Positions 31,364 to 40,243 of a DNA stretch of 64,000 nt are shown here, piece after piece; the stretch's first letter is position 1; each line of letters begins with the position of its first letter. Both the position numbers and the translations under genes were made by a program. Where the stretch lies: the NCBI GenBank assembly GCA_031291415.1, contig JARLJB010000217.1, positions 48,189 to 112,188 of the forward strand, in the 5' to 3' direction. This DNA comes from Telmatospirillum sp. (GTDB lineage Bacteria; Pseudomonadota; Alphaproteobacteria; Rhodospirillales; Magnetospirillaceae). Below the pieces are notes generated by a model. It was not told the origin of the DNA. It saw only the letters and a program-made list of their open reading frames with translations, and made no database searches.

Positions 31364-32173
31364 ATGGAACAGAACGAAAGCCGCGAAGCAAACCGTATTC
31401 CCCTGCACGGCCCTGAAGATTTCGCGGCGATGCGACGGGCCGGCCAATTGGCCGCAGAATGCCTGGATATCATCACACCGCATGTGGTTCCCGGCGTGAC
31501 GACGGCGGAACTCGACCGCATTTGCCATGATTTCGTCGCCGGGCGCGGCGGCATTTCCGCCCCCCTCAATTACCGGGGCTACCCCAAGTCGATCTGTACG
31601 TCGGTCAACCATGTCATCTGCCACGGCATCCCCAGCGAAAAGGTGTTGGAGGAAGGCGACATCCTCAATATCGATGTCACGCCGATTCTCGACGGTTGGC
31701 ACGGTGATTCGAGCCGCATGTACTATGTCGGCAAGGTTGGCGTCAAAGCTCGCAAGCTATGCGAAGTGACCTACGAGTCGCTGATGCGCGGTATCGAGGT
31801 GGTCAAGCCCGGAGCGACGCTCGGCGATATCGGTCACGTCATCCAGCAATTCGTGGAAAAGAACAAATTCTCCGTGGTTCGCGACTTCTGCGGTCACGGG
31901 GTCGGCCGGATCTTCCACGAACCGCCGAATGTCGTTCATTACGGACGCCCCGGCCACGGCCTCGAGTTGCGCGAAGGCATGTTCTTCACCATCGAACCGA
32001 TGGTCAATGCCGGCCGTTATGAGACGAAGATCCTGGCCGACGGCTGGACGGCCGTGACCAAGGACCGCAGCCTGTCGGCGCAGTTCGAACACACGATTGC
32101 CGTCACGGCGACGGGATACGAGATCTTCACCCTATCGCCCGCCGGCCTGCACTACCCGCCCTACGCGGTATGA
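31364..32173 (+). CDS. map: Methionine aminopeptidase, type I
   Basis: Removes the initiator methionine from nascent proteins. The 269-residue protein carries all five metal ligands expected for the family: two aspartates in NIDVTPILDGWHGDSSRMY, histidine in CGHGVGRIFHEPP, and glutamates in FTIEPMVNAGR and QFEHTIAVT. The start is ATG 31364, with a GAGAG-like site just before. It follows sfsA and precedes radC by 44 bp. Confidence 0.98.
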   Translation: MEQNESREANRIPLHGPEDFAAMRRAGQLAAECLDIITPHVVPGVTTAELDRICHDFVAGRGGISAPLNYRGYPKSICTSVNHVICHGIPSEKVLEEGDILNIDVTPILDGWHGDSSRMYYVGKVGVKARKLCEVTYESLMRGIEVVKPGATLGDIGHVIQQFVEKNKFSVVRDFCGHGVGRIFHEPPNVVHYGRPGHGLELREGMFFTIEPMVNAGRYETKILADGWTAVTKDRSLSAQFEHTIAVTATGYEIFTLSPAGLHYPPYAV

Positions 32174-32217
32174 CCGAAGATCTTTCAACCATCGGCAGGG
32201 GGCGATAAGCTTCGGCG

Positions 32218-32922
32218 ATGACTTCGTCCGATGCCCCCGCGTCCTCCGCCGCTTCCCACCAGTTGGGACATCGCAAACGGCTCCGCCAACGCTTTCTCGA
32301 CGGTGGAGCCGCCGCCCTGCCCGATTACGAATTACTGGAACTTCTTCTTTGCCTGGCAATCCCACAGCGGGACGTCAAGCCGCTCGCCAAGGATCTTCTA
32401 GCTCGCTTCGGCAGCTTCGCCGACGTGGTCCACGCCGGCTTGCCGGCGCTGCTGGCGGTTCCCGGGATCAAGGACAACGCGGCGACGGCCCTCAAATTGG
32501 TTGCCGCGGCGGCAACACGACTGGCCCAGGTCGAGGTCGTCGGAAAGCCGGTTCTGACGTCGTGGGACAAGCTCGTCGACTACTGCCAGATCGCCTTCGC
32601 CCACCAACCCCAGGAACGCTTTCACCTGCTGTTTCTCGACCGCAAGAATGTCCTGATCGCCGACGAAACGCAGCAAAAGGGAACCATCGACCATACTCCG
32701 GCCTATCCACGGGAAGTCGTCAAACGCGCTCTTGAACTGAACGCCAGCGCCATCATTCTGGTGCACAATCATCCATCGGGAGATCCGACACCCAGTCAGG
32801 CGGACATCGACATGACCCGTCGCGTCGAAGACGCCGTGACACCGATCGGCATCGTTTTGCATGATCATCTGGTGATCGGCCGTCAGGGCAGCTTCAGTTT
32901 CCGATCGCACGGACTGATCTGA
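32218..32922 (+). CDS. radC: RadC family JAB/MPN protein
   Basis: A 234-residue protein of the RadC family, once linked to repair but of unclear function. An N-terminal helix-hairpin-helix-like region (FADVVHAGLPALLAVPGIK) precedes a JAMM/MPN domain with AIILVHNHPSGDPTPSQAD, the complete metallo-isopeptidase-type motif (HxH...SxxD). The start is ATG at 32218. It is the last gene of the sfsA-map-radC run and is followed by a dispersed repeat. Confidence 0.95.
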   Translation: MTSSDAPASSAASHQLGHRKRLRQRFLDGGAAALPDYELLELLLCLAIPQRDVKPLAKDLLARFGSFADVVHAGLPALLAVPGIKDNAATALKLVAAAATRLAQVEVVGKPVLTSWDKLVDYCQIAFAHQPQERFHLLFLDRKNVLIADETQQKGTIDHTPAYPREVVKRALELNASAIILVHNHPSGDPTPSQADIDMTRRVEDAVTPIGIVLHDHLVIGRQGSFSFRSHGLI

Positions 32923-32930
32923 GGTTTAGG

Positions 32931-33033
32931 GTCTGGCGCGAAATAATCGCTCCGGCTCTATCCCAATAAAGTCATCGCGCTCTAAGGTTTCATACGACGC
33001 CTCCGCTCCGCTTTCGGCGGGCTCAAGCGCCGC
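32931..33033. repeat. Dispersed repeat, copy B
   Basis: Between radC and dedA. The segment at 32956-32985 (from CTCTATCCCAATAAAGTCAT on) matches the reverse complement of 63753-63782 base for base over 30 bp. The flanks GCGAAATAATCGCTCC (32938-32953) and GACGCCTCCGCTCCGC (32996-33011) match the copy at 38654-38737 with few changes. Thus it combines modules of two other copies. Confidence 0.75.
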
Positions 33034-33035
33034 CC

Positions 33036-33710
33036 TTATCTGCCGAAATGCTCGATGCCACCGTCGACCAATGGGCCGGGCAGAGCCCGCTCGGCGGCGT
33101 CCTCCAGAAGACGCTGGTGTCCCCTGATATAGCGGATCGAAACGATCATCAGGACAACACCGGCGAACAAAGCGGCAAAACCGGCTGGTCCGGCGATTTC
33201 CTGCACCTGTCGTCCGAAAAGATAGGCCCCGCCGCCGTAAATCGTTGCCCAAAGCACGCCGCCACCGATGTTGCAAACAAGGAAATGCGGCCAGGGAAGG
33301 CGATTGACTCCGGCCAGCAAGGCGGCGAGCACGCGAAGAACGGCGACCATACGCCCGAAAAACACCACTTTGCCGCCGTGCTTGAGAAATAGAAACTGCC
33401 CCAGCTTGATCTGCCGTTCGCCGATTCCGATGCGGGCGCCATGCCGGACCAACAGCCGAAACCCAAACTCACGACCGACCCAATAGCCGATATTGTCGCC
33501 GAGGACCGCCCCGGCGGCGGCGACGGCAATCACCCACCTGATATCCATGGCCGGCGTCGCCGACGCAATGATGGCGGCGGTGACCAGCGTGATTTCGCCA
33601 GGCAATGGCAGCCCTGCACTTTCCAGCCCGACAATAACGAAGACCGCCCAATATCCGTAACTGCCGACGAACTGCTCGACGGGAAAAAGACCAAAAATTT
33701 GCTCCACCAC
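33036..33710 (-). CDS. DedA family membrane protein
   Basis: A 224-residue inner-membrane protein of the DedA/VTT family; members act in envelope homeostasis and lipid-carrier flipping. Several membrane helices are visible, with the family motif GLESAGLPLPGE near the N-terminus and the FFGRMVAVLRVLAALLAGV and GVLWATIYGGGAYLFGR segments. The start is GTG at 33710, with GAGGTAA immediately upstream. The stop is adjacent to the repeat at 32931-33033. Substrate is unknown; UndP or polyisoprenyl transport and proton-dependent efflux are the family's usual proposals. Confidence 0.92.
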   Translation of the reverse strand: MVEQIFGLFPVEQFVGSYGYWAVFVIVGLESAGLPLPGEITLVTAAIIASATPAMDIRWVIAVAAAGAVLGDNIGYWVGREFGFRLLVRHGARIGIGERQIKLGQFLFLKHGGKVVFFGRMVAVLRVLAALLAGVNRLPWPHFLVCNIGGGVLWATIYGGGAYLFGRQVQEIAGPAGFAALFAGVVLMIVSIRYIRGHQRLLEDAAERALPGPLVDGGIEHFGR

Positions 33711-33860
33711 TTACCTCATACCTCATCGGCGCTTGCCGCGACTGTTATCGTTTGTTGTCTACACTGAAGCGAAAACGCGGGTTACCGGCGCTTTCGGCAG
33801 GATCTGGGATCGCCGAAACATCGCTCGATAATTCACATTTGAGACAATATTGATTGGGGA

Positions 33861-34352
33861 TTGCGCATATCCGTTTATGACCATATCATTCATCTCGTGA
33901 ACGAGCCTTATTTCAACATAGTCCGCCTCATCGAAAGACTGCATCGTCATTTTTTGGATGTGTTAAGGACTGAACTGCGCCGCATGGATGTGGATGACAT
34001 CAATGCGGTACAGGCGTTGCTTCTCTATAATATAGGTGAAGCCGAGGTCGTTGTCCGTGATCTTAAAGATCGTGGATATTATCATGGTTCCAATGTGTCC
34101 TATAACATCAAGAAACTCACCGAATTTGAGTATCTTGAACAAGAGCGTTGTTCCCATGATCGCCGTTCGATCCGCTTGAAGTTGACTGAAAAAGGGATGC
34201 GCCTGTGCACAGGCATCCGCGAATTGCAGAATCGTCTGGCCGACAAGATCGTCGCCACACCGGACAACCGCAAGGGTCTGGAAGCCGCGACGCAAAGCAT
34301 GTTGCAGGTCGAACGGACCTGGACGGAATTCATACGCTACGGCCGGGAATAA
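33861..34352 (+). CDS. MarR-type winged-helix regulator (LdtR-like)
   Basis: About 163 residues with a winged-helix DNA-binding domain. The block DINAVQALLLYNIGEAE followed by DRGYYHGSNVSYNIKKL closely resembles, from memory, the alphaproteobacterial LdtR group of MarR regulators, which control an L,D-transpeptidase and stress tolerance; that assignment is recollection, not a search. The wing HDRRSIRLKLTEKGM is typical of MarR. The start is uncertain: TTG 33861 is used because no ATG is in frame nearby; GTG 33897 is an alternative. The 5' half is noticeably AT-richer than neighbouring genes. Confidence 0.75.
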   Translation: MRISVYDHIIHLVNEPYFNIVRLIERLHRHFLDVLRTELRRMDVDDINAVQALLLYNIGEAEVVVRDLKDRGYYHGSNVSYNIKKLTEFEYLEQERCSHDRRSIRLKLTEKGMRLCTGIRELQNRLADKIVATPDNRKGLEAATQSMLQVERTWTEFIRYGRE

Positions 34353-34433
34353 CCGCCGCCCCGCCCCTCGTTTCCCCACCGTCATCGATCGAAACGCCAC
34401 GGTGCGATGTGCCGTACCCTACACCATTCCATC

Positions 34434-35987
34434 ATGAACCGTAAGCAACGCCGTGCGGCGGACAAGACCGCCGGGCGGCCCATTGCGCAAGGCGACGCAA
34501 AATCGCTCCGGTTCTTCGAACAGGCGGTGCGCCATCACGAAGCGGGCCGCCTCGACCAGGCCGTCGCACTCTATCGCCAAGCCATCGATGGCGCCCCGCG
34601 CGAGGCGGAGCTGCACTACAACCTGGGACTGGCCCTGGCCCAGATGGGGCGCCGGGAAGACGCCGTCGCCGCCTGGCGCATGGCTCTCGATATTCGGCCG
34701 CTCTATCCCAAGGCCTCGAACAATTTGGGGAAGATCCTGGCCGAACTCGGCCGTCTCGAAGAGGCTGAAAACAGTCTTCGCCTGGCTGCCGCCTTGGCCC
34801 CCGACATTCCGGAAATTCCCAACAATCTAGCCGGCGTTCTGCGTCAACAGGGCGCCTGGCAGGAAGCAGAAACCCTCGCCCGGCGGGCCATAAGTCTCTT
34901 TCCGACCTATGCCGATGCCTATAACCATCTTGGCATCCTGGAAGCCGACCAGCGGCGGTTGCGCGACGCCATCGCCACCTATCGCCGGGCCCTGCGTCTC
35001 GAGCCCAACAATGCAAAGGCGCATTTTCATCTGGGTCTCGCGCTGTTGACGGTCGGCGAATTAACGGAGGGTTGGGCCGAATATGAATGGCGCTGGAAGG
35101 GCGGCGGACGCCATCTGACAGCCCGCCCGCTCGGTCGAAAGCAATGGCAGGGCGAAGACATAACGGGGCGGCGAATCCTGTTGCATGCTGAACAGGGCTT
35201 CGGCGACACGCTGCAGTTCATCCGCTTTGCCAAGCCCCTTGCCGACAGCGGCGCGACAGTCATCGTCGAGGCGCCCGGCCCCCTGCTGTCGCTGCTCACG
35301 ACGATGGCCGGTGTCTCCGAGGTGGTGGAGCAAGGCTCTCCCTTGCCGCCATTCGACGTTCACCTGCCGCTGCTCAGTCTGCCCCACCATTTGGGCATCG
35401 TATTGAACACCATCCCGGCAGAGGTTCCCTATCTGACGGCGACCGACACGGCCGTGGCGGCGTGGCACGAGCGCTTGACCGCGTACCCGCGGCCATGGGT
35501 CGGTGTCGTCTGGGCCGGCGATGCGCGGCCGGACGATCCTTTTGCCAACGCCACCGACCGCCGGCGCAGCCTTCGCCTCGACGCCCTGTCGCCGCTGCTG
35601 GACGTCCCGGGAGTCACCTTCGTCAGTTTGCAGAAAGGCGAACCGGCGAAACAACTGTCGGCAATACCCGAACACCGCCGGCCGCTCGATTGGACTGACC
35701 GGCTGATCGATTTCGCCGATACCGCGGCCCTGACGGCCAACCTCGACCTCGTTATCACCGTCGATACGGCAATGGCCCACTTGGCCGGGGCGCTTGGCAG
35801 ACCGGTCTGGATAGCCTCGCGGTTCGACGGCTGCTGGCGATGGCTCGCCGATCGTGACGACTCTCCCTGGTACCCGACGGCCCGCCTGTTCCGTCAGGCT
35901 GCCCCCGGCATGTGGCAGCCGGTCATCGCGGCCATGACCACCGAATTGGCCGCGAAAGCGCTTCCCATCACGCCGGTTCAGCCGTAA
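34434..35987 (+). CDS. TPR protein with glycosyltransferase-like C-terminal domain
   Basis: A 517-residue cytoplasmic protein. It starts MNRKQRRAADKTAGRP. The N-terminal half (about 25-230) holds five to six TPR units, e.g. AELHYNLGLALAQMGRREDA and AYNHLGILEADQRRLRDA. The C-terminal half (about 255-500) looks like a family-9/41-type glycosyltransferase: LLHAEQGFGDTLQFIRFAKP, PWVGVVWAGDARPDD, VTFVSLQKGEPA and the closing VITVDTAMAHLAGALGRPVW. Such TPR-GT proteins are common near alphaproteobacterial surface or flagellin glycosylation genes, but no such genes are adjacent, so the acceptor is unknown. Its 3' end overlaps the convergent zinc-ribbon gene by 20 nt. Confidence 0.85.
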   Translation: MNRKQRRAADKTAGRPIAQGDAKSLRFFEQAVRHHEAGRLDQAVALYRQAIDGAPREAELHYNLGLALAQMGRREDAVAAWRMALDIRPLYPKASNNLGKILAELGRLEEAENSLRLAAALAPDIPEIPNNLAGVLRQQGAWQEAETLARRAISLFPTYADAYNHLGILEADQRRLRDAIATYRRALRLEPNNAKAHFHLGLALLTVGELTEGWAEYEWRWKGGGRHLTARPLGRKQWQGEDITGRRILLHAEQGFGDTLQFIRFAKPLADSGATVIVEAPGPLLSLLTTMAGVSEVVEQGSPLPPFDVHLPLLSLPHHLGIVLNTIPAEVPYLTATDTAVAAWHERLTAYPRPWVGVVWAGDARPDDPFANATDRRRSLRLDALSPLLDVPGVTFVSLQKGEPAKQLSAIPEHRRPLDWTDRLIDFADTAALTANLDLVITVDTAMAHLAGALGRPVWIASRFDGCWRWLADRDDSPWYPTARLFRQAAPGMWQPVIAAMTTELAAKALPITPVQP

Positions 35988-37059
35988 CGGCGCCGTCGTC
36001 CGGCACTGGGACAGGTGCCGCCGCAGCGCCGCAGGCGTGACAGAACTTGGCAAAAGCGCTTTTGCGCGCGTGGCAGGCGCCGCAATGGTCATAAAGGCTG
36101 ATGCCACAGTGCGGACAAAAGTCGATGCTGTCGTCCTTGAGGTTCACCGGACGCTCGCACCCCGGACACACGCCTTTGGCCAAGCGGGTCAACGCCAGGT
36201 CGTAATCCAACTCCTTGCGACGCTTGACGTCGGGCATCTGCTCGGCCCGCTTCTGCTGCTCCAGGTACCGATTGAGCGAGACGATTGCCTGCCGTCCGGC
36301 CACGGCAGTGACGACGATCCCCACGATATAGCGCACGTAACCGCCGTAGCTCGGCAGATAGGGGACCAGCTCGACGAAGAAGGCGATCAGCGCGAAAACG
36401 ATAAAACCCCAGACAAAGGGCCACCATGTGCTCTTGCGCTGTTTCGCAAACAACCACCCGGCAATGACCAGAAGCGGCAGCGTAAGAGCCAGCCTGTAGA
36501 GAAACACGCGAAGTTCCTGGGCGCGATAGGCCGCTTCCAACCGGGCATTGGCGCCCGCTTCAAGAGTCCGCCGCTTGTCGTTGGCCCGTTCGACCGTCTG
36601 CTGAGCATCGAGCGCCCGCTGTTTCTGTTCCTCGACCTTGGCCAGCGCGTCGCGCTCAATCTTTTTGAGCCGATCGAGCCCGGCGGTCCGCGCGATCAAT
36701 TCCGCATCCTGATCGGTACGGGCCGTGGCGTGGCGCGTGGCCAGCCAATTGTTGAAGGTCTCGCGGGCCGACTGGCTGTCGGCCTGCGCGGAACTGTGCT
36801 TGAGCTTGGCCTGTTCAAGGGCCTGCTGGGCGTCCTCCCTGGCTTGCTCAGCCTGCGCCAGCACTTTTTGCACGTCGGAGGCCGCCGGGCGGTCCATGAA
36901 GTCCTCGAGCGTGAGACGGCTCTCGACCTCTGGCAGATCGTCGACCACTGTGCCGCCCAACCCAGTCAGAAAACCGGCAAAGACCAAGGCCACCAGCCAG
37001 AGGCCACGACGAAACCACTTTTCCGACAACCGCAGAGACTTTCCCAAGGCGGACCTCAT
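35968..37059 (-). CDS. Membrane protein with coiled coil and zinc ribbons
   Basis: A 363-residue protein, family not recognised. Helix 1 lies at about 19-38. A long coiled coil rich in Gln, Ala and Glu follows (about 58-180, KVLAQAEQAREDAQQALEQA). Two or more membrane helices cluster near 185-275. The cytoplasmic tail has zinc-ribbon pairs: CPGCERP, CPHCGIS, CGACHAR and CHACGAA, about eight cysteines in all. A topology with an extracytoplasmic or cytoplasmic coil and a zinc-ribbon tail suggests a scaffold or regulator. It converges on the TPR-glycosyltransferase gene. Confidence 0.75.
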   Translation of the reverse strand: MRSALGKSLRLSEKWFRRGLWLVALVFAGFLTGLGGTVVDDLPEVESRLTLEDFMDRPAASDVQKVLAQAEQAREDAQQALEQAKLKHSSAQADSQSARETFNNWLATRHATARTDQDAELIARTAGLDRLKKIERDALAKVEEQKQRALDAQQTVERANDKRRTLEAGANARLEAAYRAQELRVFLYRLALTLPLLVIAGWLFAKQRKSTWWPFVWGFIVFALIAFFVELVPYLPSYGGYVRYIVGIVVTAVAGRQAIVSLNRYLEQQKRAEQMPDVKRRKELDYDLALTRLAKGVCPGCERPVNLKDDSIDFCPHCGISLYDHCGACHARKSAFAKFCHACGAAAAPVPVPDDGAVTAEPA

Positions 37060-37337
37060 ATCGATGGTTTTTGCATATTTGAGGATGCAGCTATACCGCG
37101 TCAGACTCAGAACACAAACGACAACTCTCCCTCCACGACCCGAGTCGGGGTTAACATCTGCACATGGAAAGGCGCAAAGTTGCGAAAAATGACCTATTGT
37201 CTTCCGGTCACCCGGCAGTTCGTCGACCGAGACCCGCGAACAGAAAAGGCTCCCGTCGTCGAACGAGCTTCAAAAGCGCTCCGACATTTGCAATAACACC
37301 GCCACACTCTCCGTCGTCCTGCCTTCGAGGAACTCCG

Positions 37338-38651
37338 ATGATCCCGCGTTACAGTCGCCCTGAAATGGTCCGCATCTGGGAAGCGGAAAACAAATTCCGC
37401 ATCTGGTTCGAGATCGAGGCTCATGCCTGCGATGCCCAGGCGCAGTTGGGAGTAATCCCGGCTTCCGCAGCCAGGACGGTATGGGAAAAGGGCAACAAAC
37501 CCTATACCCCCGAGCGGGTGGCACGGATCGATGAGATCGAAAAGGTGACCAAGCACGACGTCATCGCTTTCACCACGGAACTGGCGGAACATGTCGGGGC
37601 TGATGCCCGCTTCGTCCATCAGGGCATGACCTCGTCGGACGTTCTGGACACTTGTTTGGCCGTGCAGATGAGTCAGGCCGCCGATATTCTGCTGGCCGAT
37701 ATCGATGGCCTGCTGGCGGCTCTCGAACGCCGTGCTTTCGAAACGAAAGATCTGGCCTGCATGGGGCGCAGCCACGGCATCCATGCCGAGCCGGTGACCA
37801 TCGGCCTCAAATTCGCCGGCTTCTACGCGGAATTCCAACGCAATCGCCGACGTCTGCTGGCGGCGCGCCAGGACATCGCCACCTGCGCGATCTCCGGCGC
37901 GGTCGGCACCTTCGCCAACATCGATCCTTTTGTCGAAGGCTATGTGGCCGAAAAACTCGGCCTTGTTCCGGAACCGCTGTCGACCCAGGTGATCCCGCGC
38001 GACCATCACGCCATGTTTTTCGCGACGCTCGGTGTCGTCGCCAGCTCGGTCGAGCGGGTCGCCACCGAGATCCGTCACCTGCAACGTACCGAGGTGCGTG
38101 AAGTCGAAGAATATTTTTCGCCGGGTCAAAAAGGCAGCTCGGCAATGCCGCACAAACGCAACCCGGTGCTCACCGAAAATCTCACCGGCCTCGCCCGTCT
38201 GGTTCGCGGCATGGTGACGCCGGCCCTGGAAAACGTCGCCCTGTGGCATGAACGCGACATCAGCCATTCCTCGGTGGAACGGATGATCGGTCCCGATGCC
38301 ACGATCACCCTCGACTTCGCCCTGGCCCGCCTGACCAATGTCGTGGCCAATCTGGTCGTTTATCCCGATGCGATCGAACGCAACCTCAACCAGTTGGGGG
38401 GACTGATTTTCAGCCAACGGGTCCTGCTGGCGCTGACCCAGGCGGGAATGAGCCGCGAGGATGCCTACAAGGCCGTCCAACGCAATGCGATGCAGGTGTG
38501 GAACGGCCAGGGACGTTTCATCGATCTTTTGAAGGCCGATGCCGAAGTCGTGTCGCATCTCGGCGCCCCGACGATCGAATCATTGTTCGACCTCGGCTAC
38601 CACACCAAGCATGTCGGCACGATCTTCCAGCGCGTGTTCGGCCGCAGCTAA
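37338..38651 (+). CDS. purB: Adenylosuccinate lyase
   Basis: Cleaves SAICAR to AICAR and adenylosuccinate to AMP. The 437-residue protein starts MIPRYSRPEMVRIW; the fumarase-superfamily signature is GSSAMPHKRNP, whose serine is catalytic. Other family blocks are HQGMTSSDVLDT, GRSHGIHAEP and RDHHAMFFATLG. The ATG at 37338 has GAGGAA at good spacing; longer in-frame starts (37164) precede non-conserved sequence. It stands alone between the zinc-ribbon gene and a dispersed repeat. purC and purS follow about 1.6 kb downstream, so the purine genes are loosely grouped. Confidence 0.98.
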   Translation: MIPRYSRPEMVRIWEAENKFRIWFEIEAHACDAQAQLGVIPASAARTVWEKGNKPYTPERVARIDEIEKVTKHDVIAFTTELAEHVGADARFVHQGMTSSDVLDTCLAVQMSQAADILLADIDGLLAALERRAFETKDLACMGRSHGIHAEPVTIGLKFAGFYAEFQRNRRRLLAARQDIATCAISGAVGTFANIDPFVEGYVAEKLGLVPEPLSTQVIPRDHHAMFFATLGVVASSVERVATEIRHLQRTEVREVEEYFSPGQKGSSAMPHKRNPVLTENLTGLARLVRGMVTPALENVALWHERDISHSSVERMIGPDATITLDFALARLTNVVANLVVYPDAIERNLNQLGGLIFSQRVLLALTQAGMSREDAYKAVQRNAMQVWNGQGRFIDLLKADAEVVSHLGAPTIESLFDLGYHTKHVGTIFQRVFGRS

Positions 38652-38653
38652 GG

Positions 38654-38745
38654 GCCTGTCGCGAAATTATCGCTCCAGGCCCTTAGCTTGGATTCCATAT
38701 GACGCCTGCGCTCCGCTCCGGCGGGCTCAAACGCCGCTCGGGCTT
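38654..38745. repeat. Dispersed repeat, copy C
   Basis: Follows the purB stop. GCGAAATTATCGCTCC (38661-38676) and GACGCCTGCGCTCCGC (38701-38716) parallel the copy at 32931-33033. AACGCCGCTCGGGCTT (38730-38745) repeats a segment of the 26627 region. Confidence 0.7.
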
Positions 38746-38746
38746 G

Positions 38747-38780
38747 GGGCCTGTTGATTCGGCAATTTATCAACAGGCCC
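38747..38780. terminator. 12-bp perfect hairpin after purB
   Basis: GGGCCTGTTGAT (38747-38758) pairs exactly with ATCAACAGGCCC (38769-38780) across a 10-nt AT-rich loop. It lies between the convergent purB and ATPase zeta genes and could terminate either side, although no long U-run follows on either strand. Confidence 0.5.
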
Positions 38781-38790
38781 TAAAACAAAA

Positions 38791-39174
38791 TCAACCGGCC
38801 GGCTTGACGGAATTTGCCTCGGCGGTCACCTGCTGGCGGGCAATCTCCGCCAAGCGGTCCATCTCGACGATCAGGCCGTCCGCTTCGGCCAGATGACCGC
38901 GCGCCACCAAATCGTCGCGCAATTTAGCCAACAAAACGGCGTGCCCGGCATCGGCGAAGTCGGCCTCGACCGCGCTACGGGCATAGGCAGCCGCCTCGTC
39001 CCCCTGCAGACCCAGCTTTTCGGCCACCCAAAGACCGAGCAGCTTGGCGCGACGCACGCCCGCCTTGAAGACGATCGCCTCATCGAGCTGGTATTTGGCC
39101 TCGAAAGCTTTTTCGCGCTCATCGAGACGCTTCTTCGGGTCCCTGGAATGGCTTTTCATGGGGCTTGGTTCCAT
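38791..39174 (-). CDS. F1Fo-ATPase inhibitor subunit zeta (DUF1476)
   Basis: About 127 residues. The DUF1476 core is clear: LDEREKAFEAKYQLDEAIVF, then RRAKLLGLWVAEKLG, and a four-helix bundle to the end. In Paracoccus and relatives the zeta subunit is a natural inhibitor of the F1-ATPase, acting through its N-terminus. Start is chosen at ATG 39174 with AGAGGAA upstream; ATG 39159 is also possible and would shorten the inhibitory N-terminus. Membership in the zeta family is solid; the N-terminal extension (about 20 residues before the core) is less typical. Confidence 0.88.
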   Translation of the reverse strand: MEPSPMKSHSRDPKKRLDEREKAFEAKYQLDEAIVFKAGVRRAKLLGLWVAEKLGLQGDEAAAYARSAVEADFADAGHAVLLAKLRDDLVARGHLAEADGLIVEMDRLAEIARQQVTAEANSVKPAG

Positions 39175-39304
39175 TGGAGCTTGTTCCTCTGCTGACGAGC
39201 CGGTGACATTTTCATTACGACGAAACGATTCACACCTCCCCACTGTCGTTTTATAACGGCATACTCGTTTTGAGGCATCGCAAATCCAACGTCACGGAGC
39301 ATCC

Positions 39305-40051
39305 ATGTGCACGGTCGTCATTCTGCGCCGGTCCGACCATCGCTGGCCGATCCTGGTCGCCGCCAACCGCGACGAAATGGCCGGACGTCCCTGGCTGCCC
39401 CCGGGCCGTCACTGGGACGACCGACCAAATGTCGTGGCCGGGCAGGACGAACTGGCCGGCGGTTCCTGGCTTGGCATCAATGACGAAGGGGTCGTCGCGG
39501 CGATCCTCAACCGGCAGGGCACACTCGGTCCGGAAGAGGGCAAGCGCTCGCGCGGCGAACTGGTCCTCGAGGCGCTCGACCACGCCGATGCTGTCGATGC
39601 GGCAAAAGCGTTGATCCATCTGGCGGCGACCGCCTATCGCCCCTTCAATATGATGATCGCCGACAATCGCGATGCGTTCTGGTTGCGCTCCGACGGTCAA
39701 ACCGTCCGGGCGGCACCGCTCGACGACGGCGTTTCGATGCTGACGGCGTTCGACCTCAATGATCCCAATGATCCGAGAATACGCGCCTATCTTCCGAAAT
39801 TCCGGGATAGCGCGATTCCAGACCCCGAGGCAGGAAATTGGGGAGAGTGGAAAAAGTTGCTGGCGACTCCGGCGCCATACGCCAGCACCGACCGCGAGGC
39901 CGGTCTGACCTTTCAATTGGAAAGCGGATTTGGCACGCGCAGCTCGGCACTGATCGCCTTGCCATCGGTCGACCATCCCGAGATCGAGCCGGTCTTTCTG
40001 TTCGCTCCCGGCCCGCCGGACCAGGCGAGTTTTCGCCCTGTCGTTTCGTGA
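39305..40051 (+). CDS. NRDE family protein (TANGO2-like)
   Basis: A 248-residue protein of the NRDE/TANGO2 family. The name motif is near the start (ILVAANRDEM), in a protein that begins MCTVVILRRSDHRWP; the N-terminal cysteine after Met is conserved in the Ntn-hydrolase-like fold. GGSWLGINDEGVVAAILNR is another family block. The human member affects Golgi and heme or lipid handling; a bacterial function is not established. It stands alone and precedes purC. Confidence 0.88.
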   Translation: MCTVVILRRSDHRWPILVAANRDEMAGRPWLPPGRHWDDRPNVVAGQDELAGGSWLGINDEGVVAAILNRQGTLGPEEGKRSRGELVLEALDHADAVDAAKALIHLAATAYRPFNMMIADNRDAFWLRSDGQTVRAAPLDDGVSMLTAFDLNDPNDPRIRAYLPKFRDSAIPDPEAGNWGEWKKLLATPAPYASTDREAGLTFQLESGFGTRSSALIALPSVDHPEIEPVFLFAPGPPDQASFRPVVS

Positions 40052-40100
40052 ATAGCGGTCCGTGCACTCCTGGATTGCCCTGCCGTGGGGTGGGTCATTG

Positions 40101-40177
40101 TTGTACTGGCGAGGTCTCCCTGCTATATGGAGCTTAAGAGATCAAAGGGGACCGGGCGCGTAGCGTGCCGGTCCTTT
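40101..40177 (+). promoter_or_regulatory. purC promoter and leader hairpin
   Basis: TTGTAC (40101-40106) and TATATG (40124-40129) are 17 bp apart, a good sigma-70 promoter. The predicted leader has a hairpin, GGACCGG (40149-40155) with CCGGTCC (40168-40174). About 110 nt of leader precede the purC ATG. Attenuation is possible but not shown. Confidence 0.55.
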
Positions 40178-40243
40178 GACGCTTAGGGCCAACGAGGCGT
40201 TCGTCCAGACCCGAGCAGACACCCTTATGGCGGAACCCAGATC

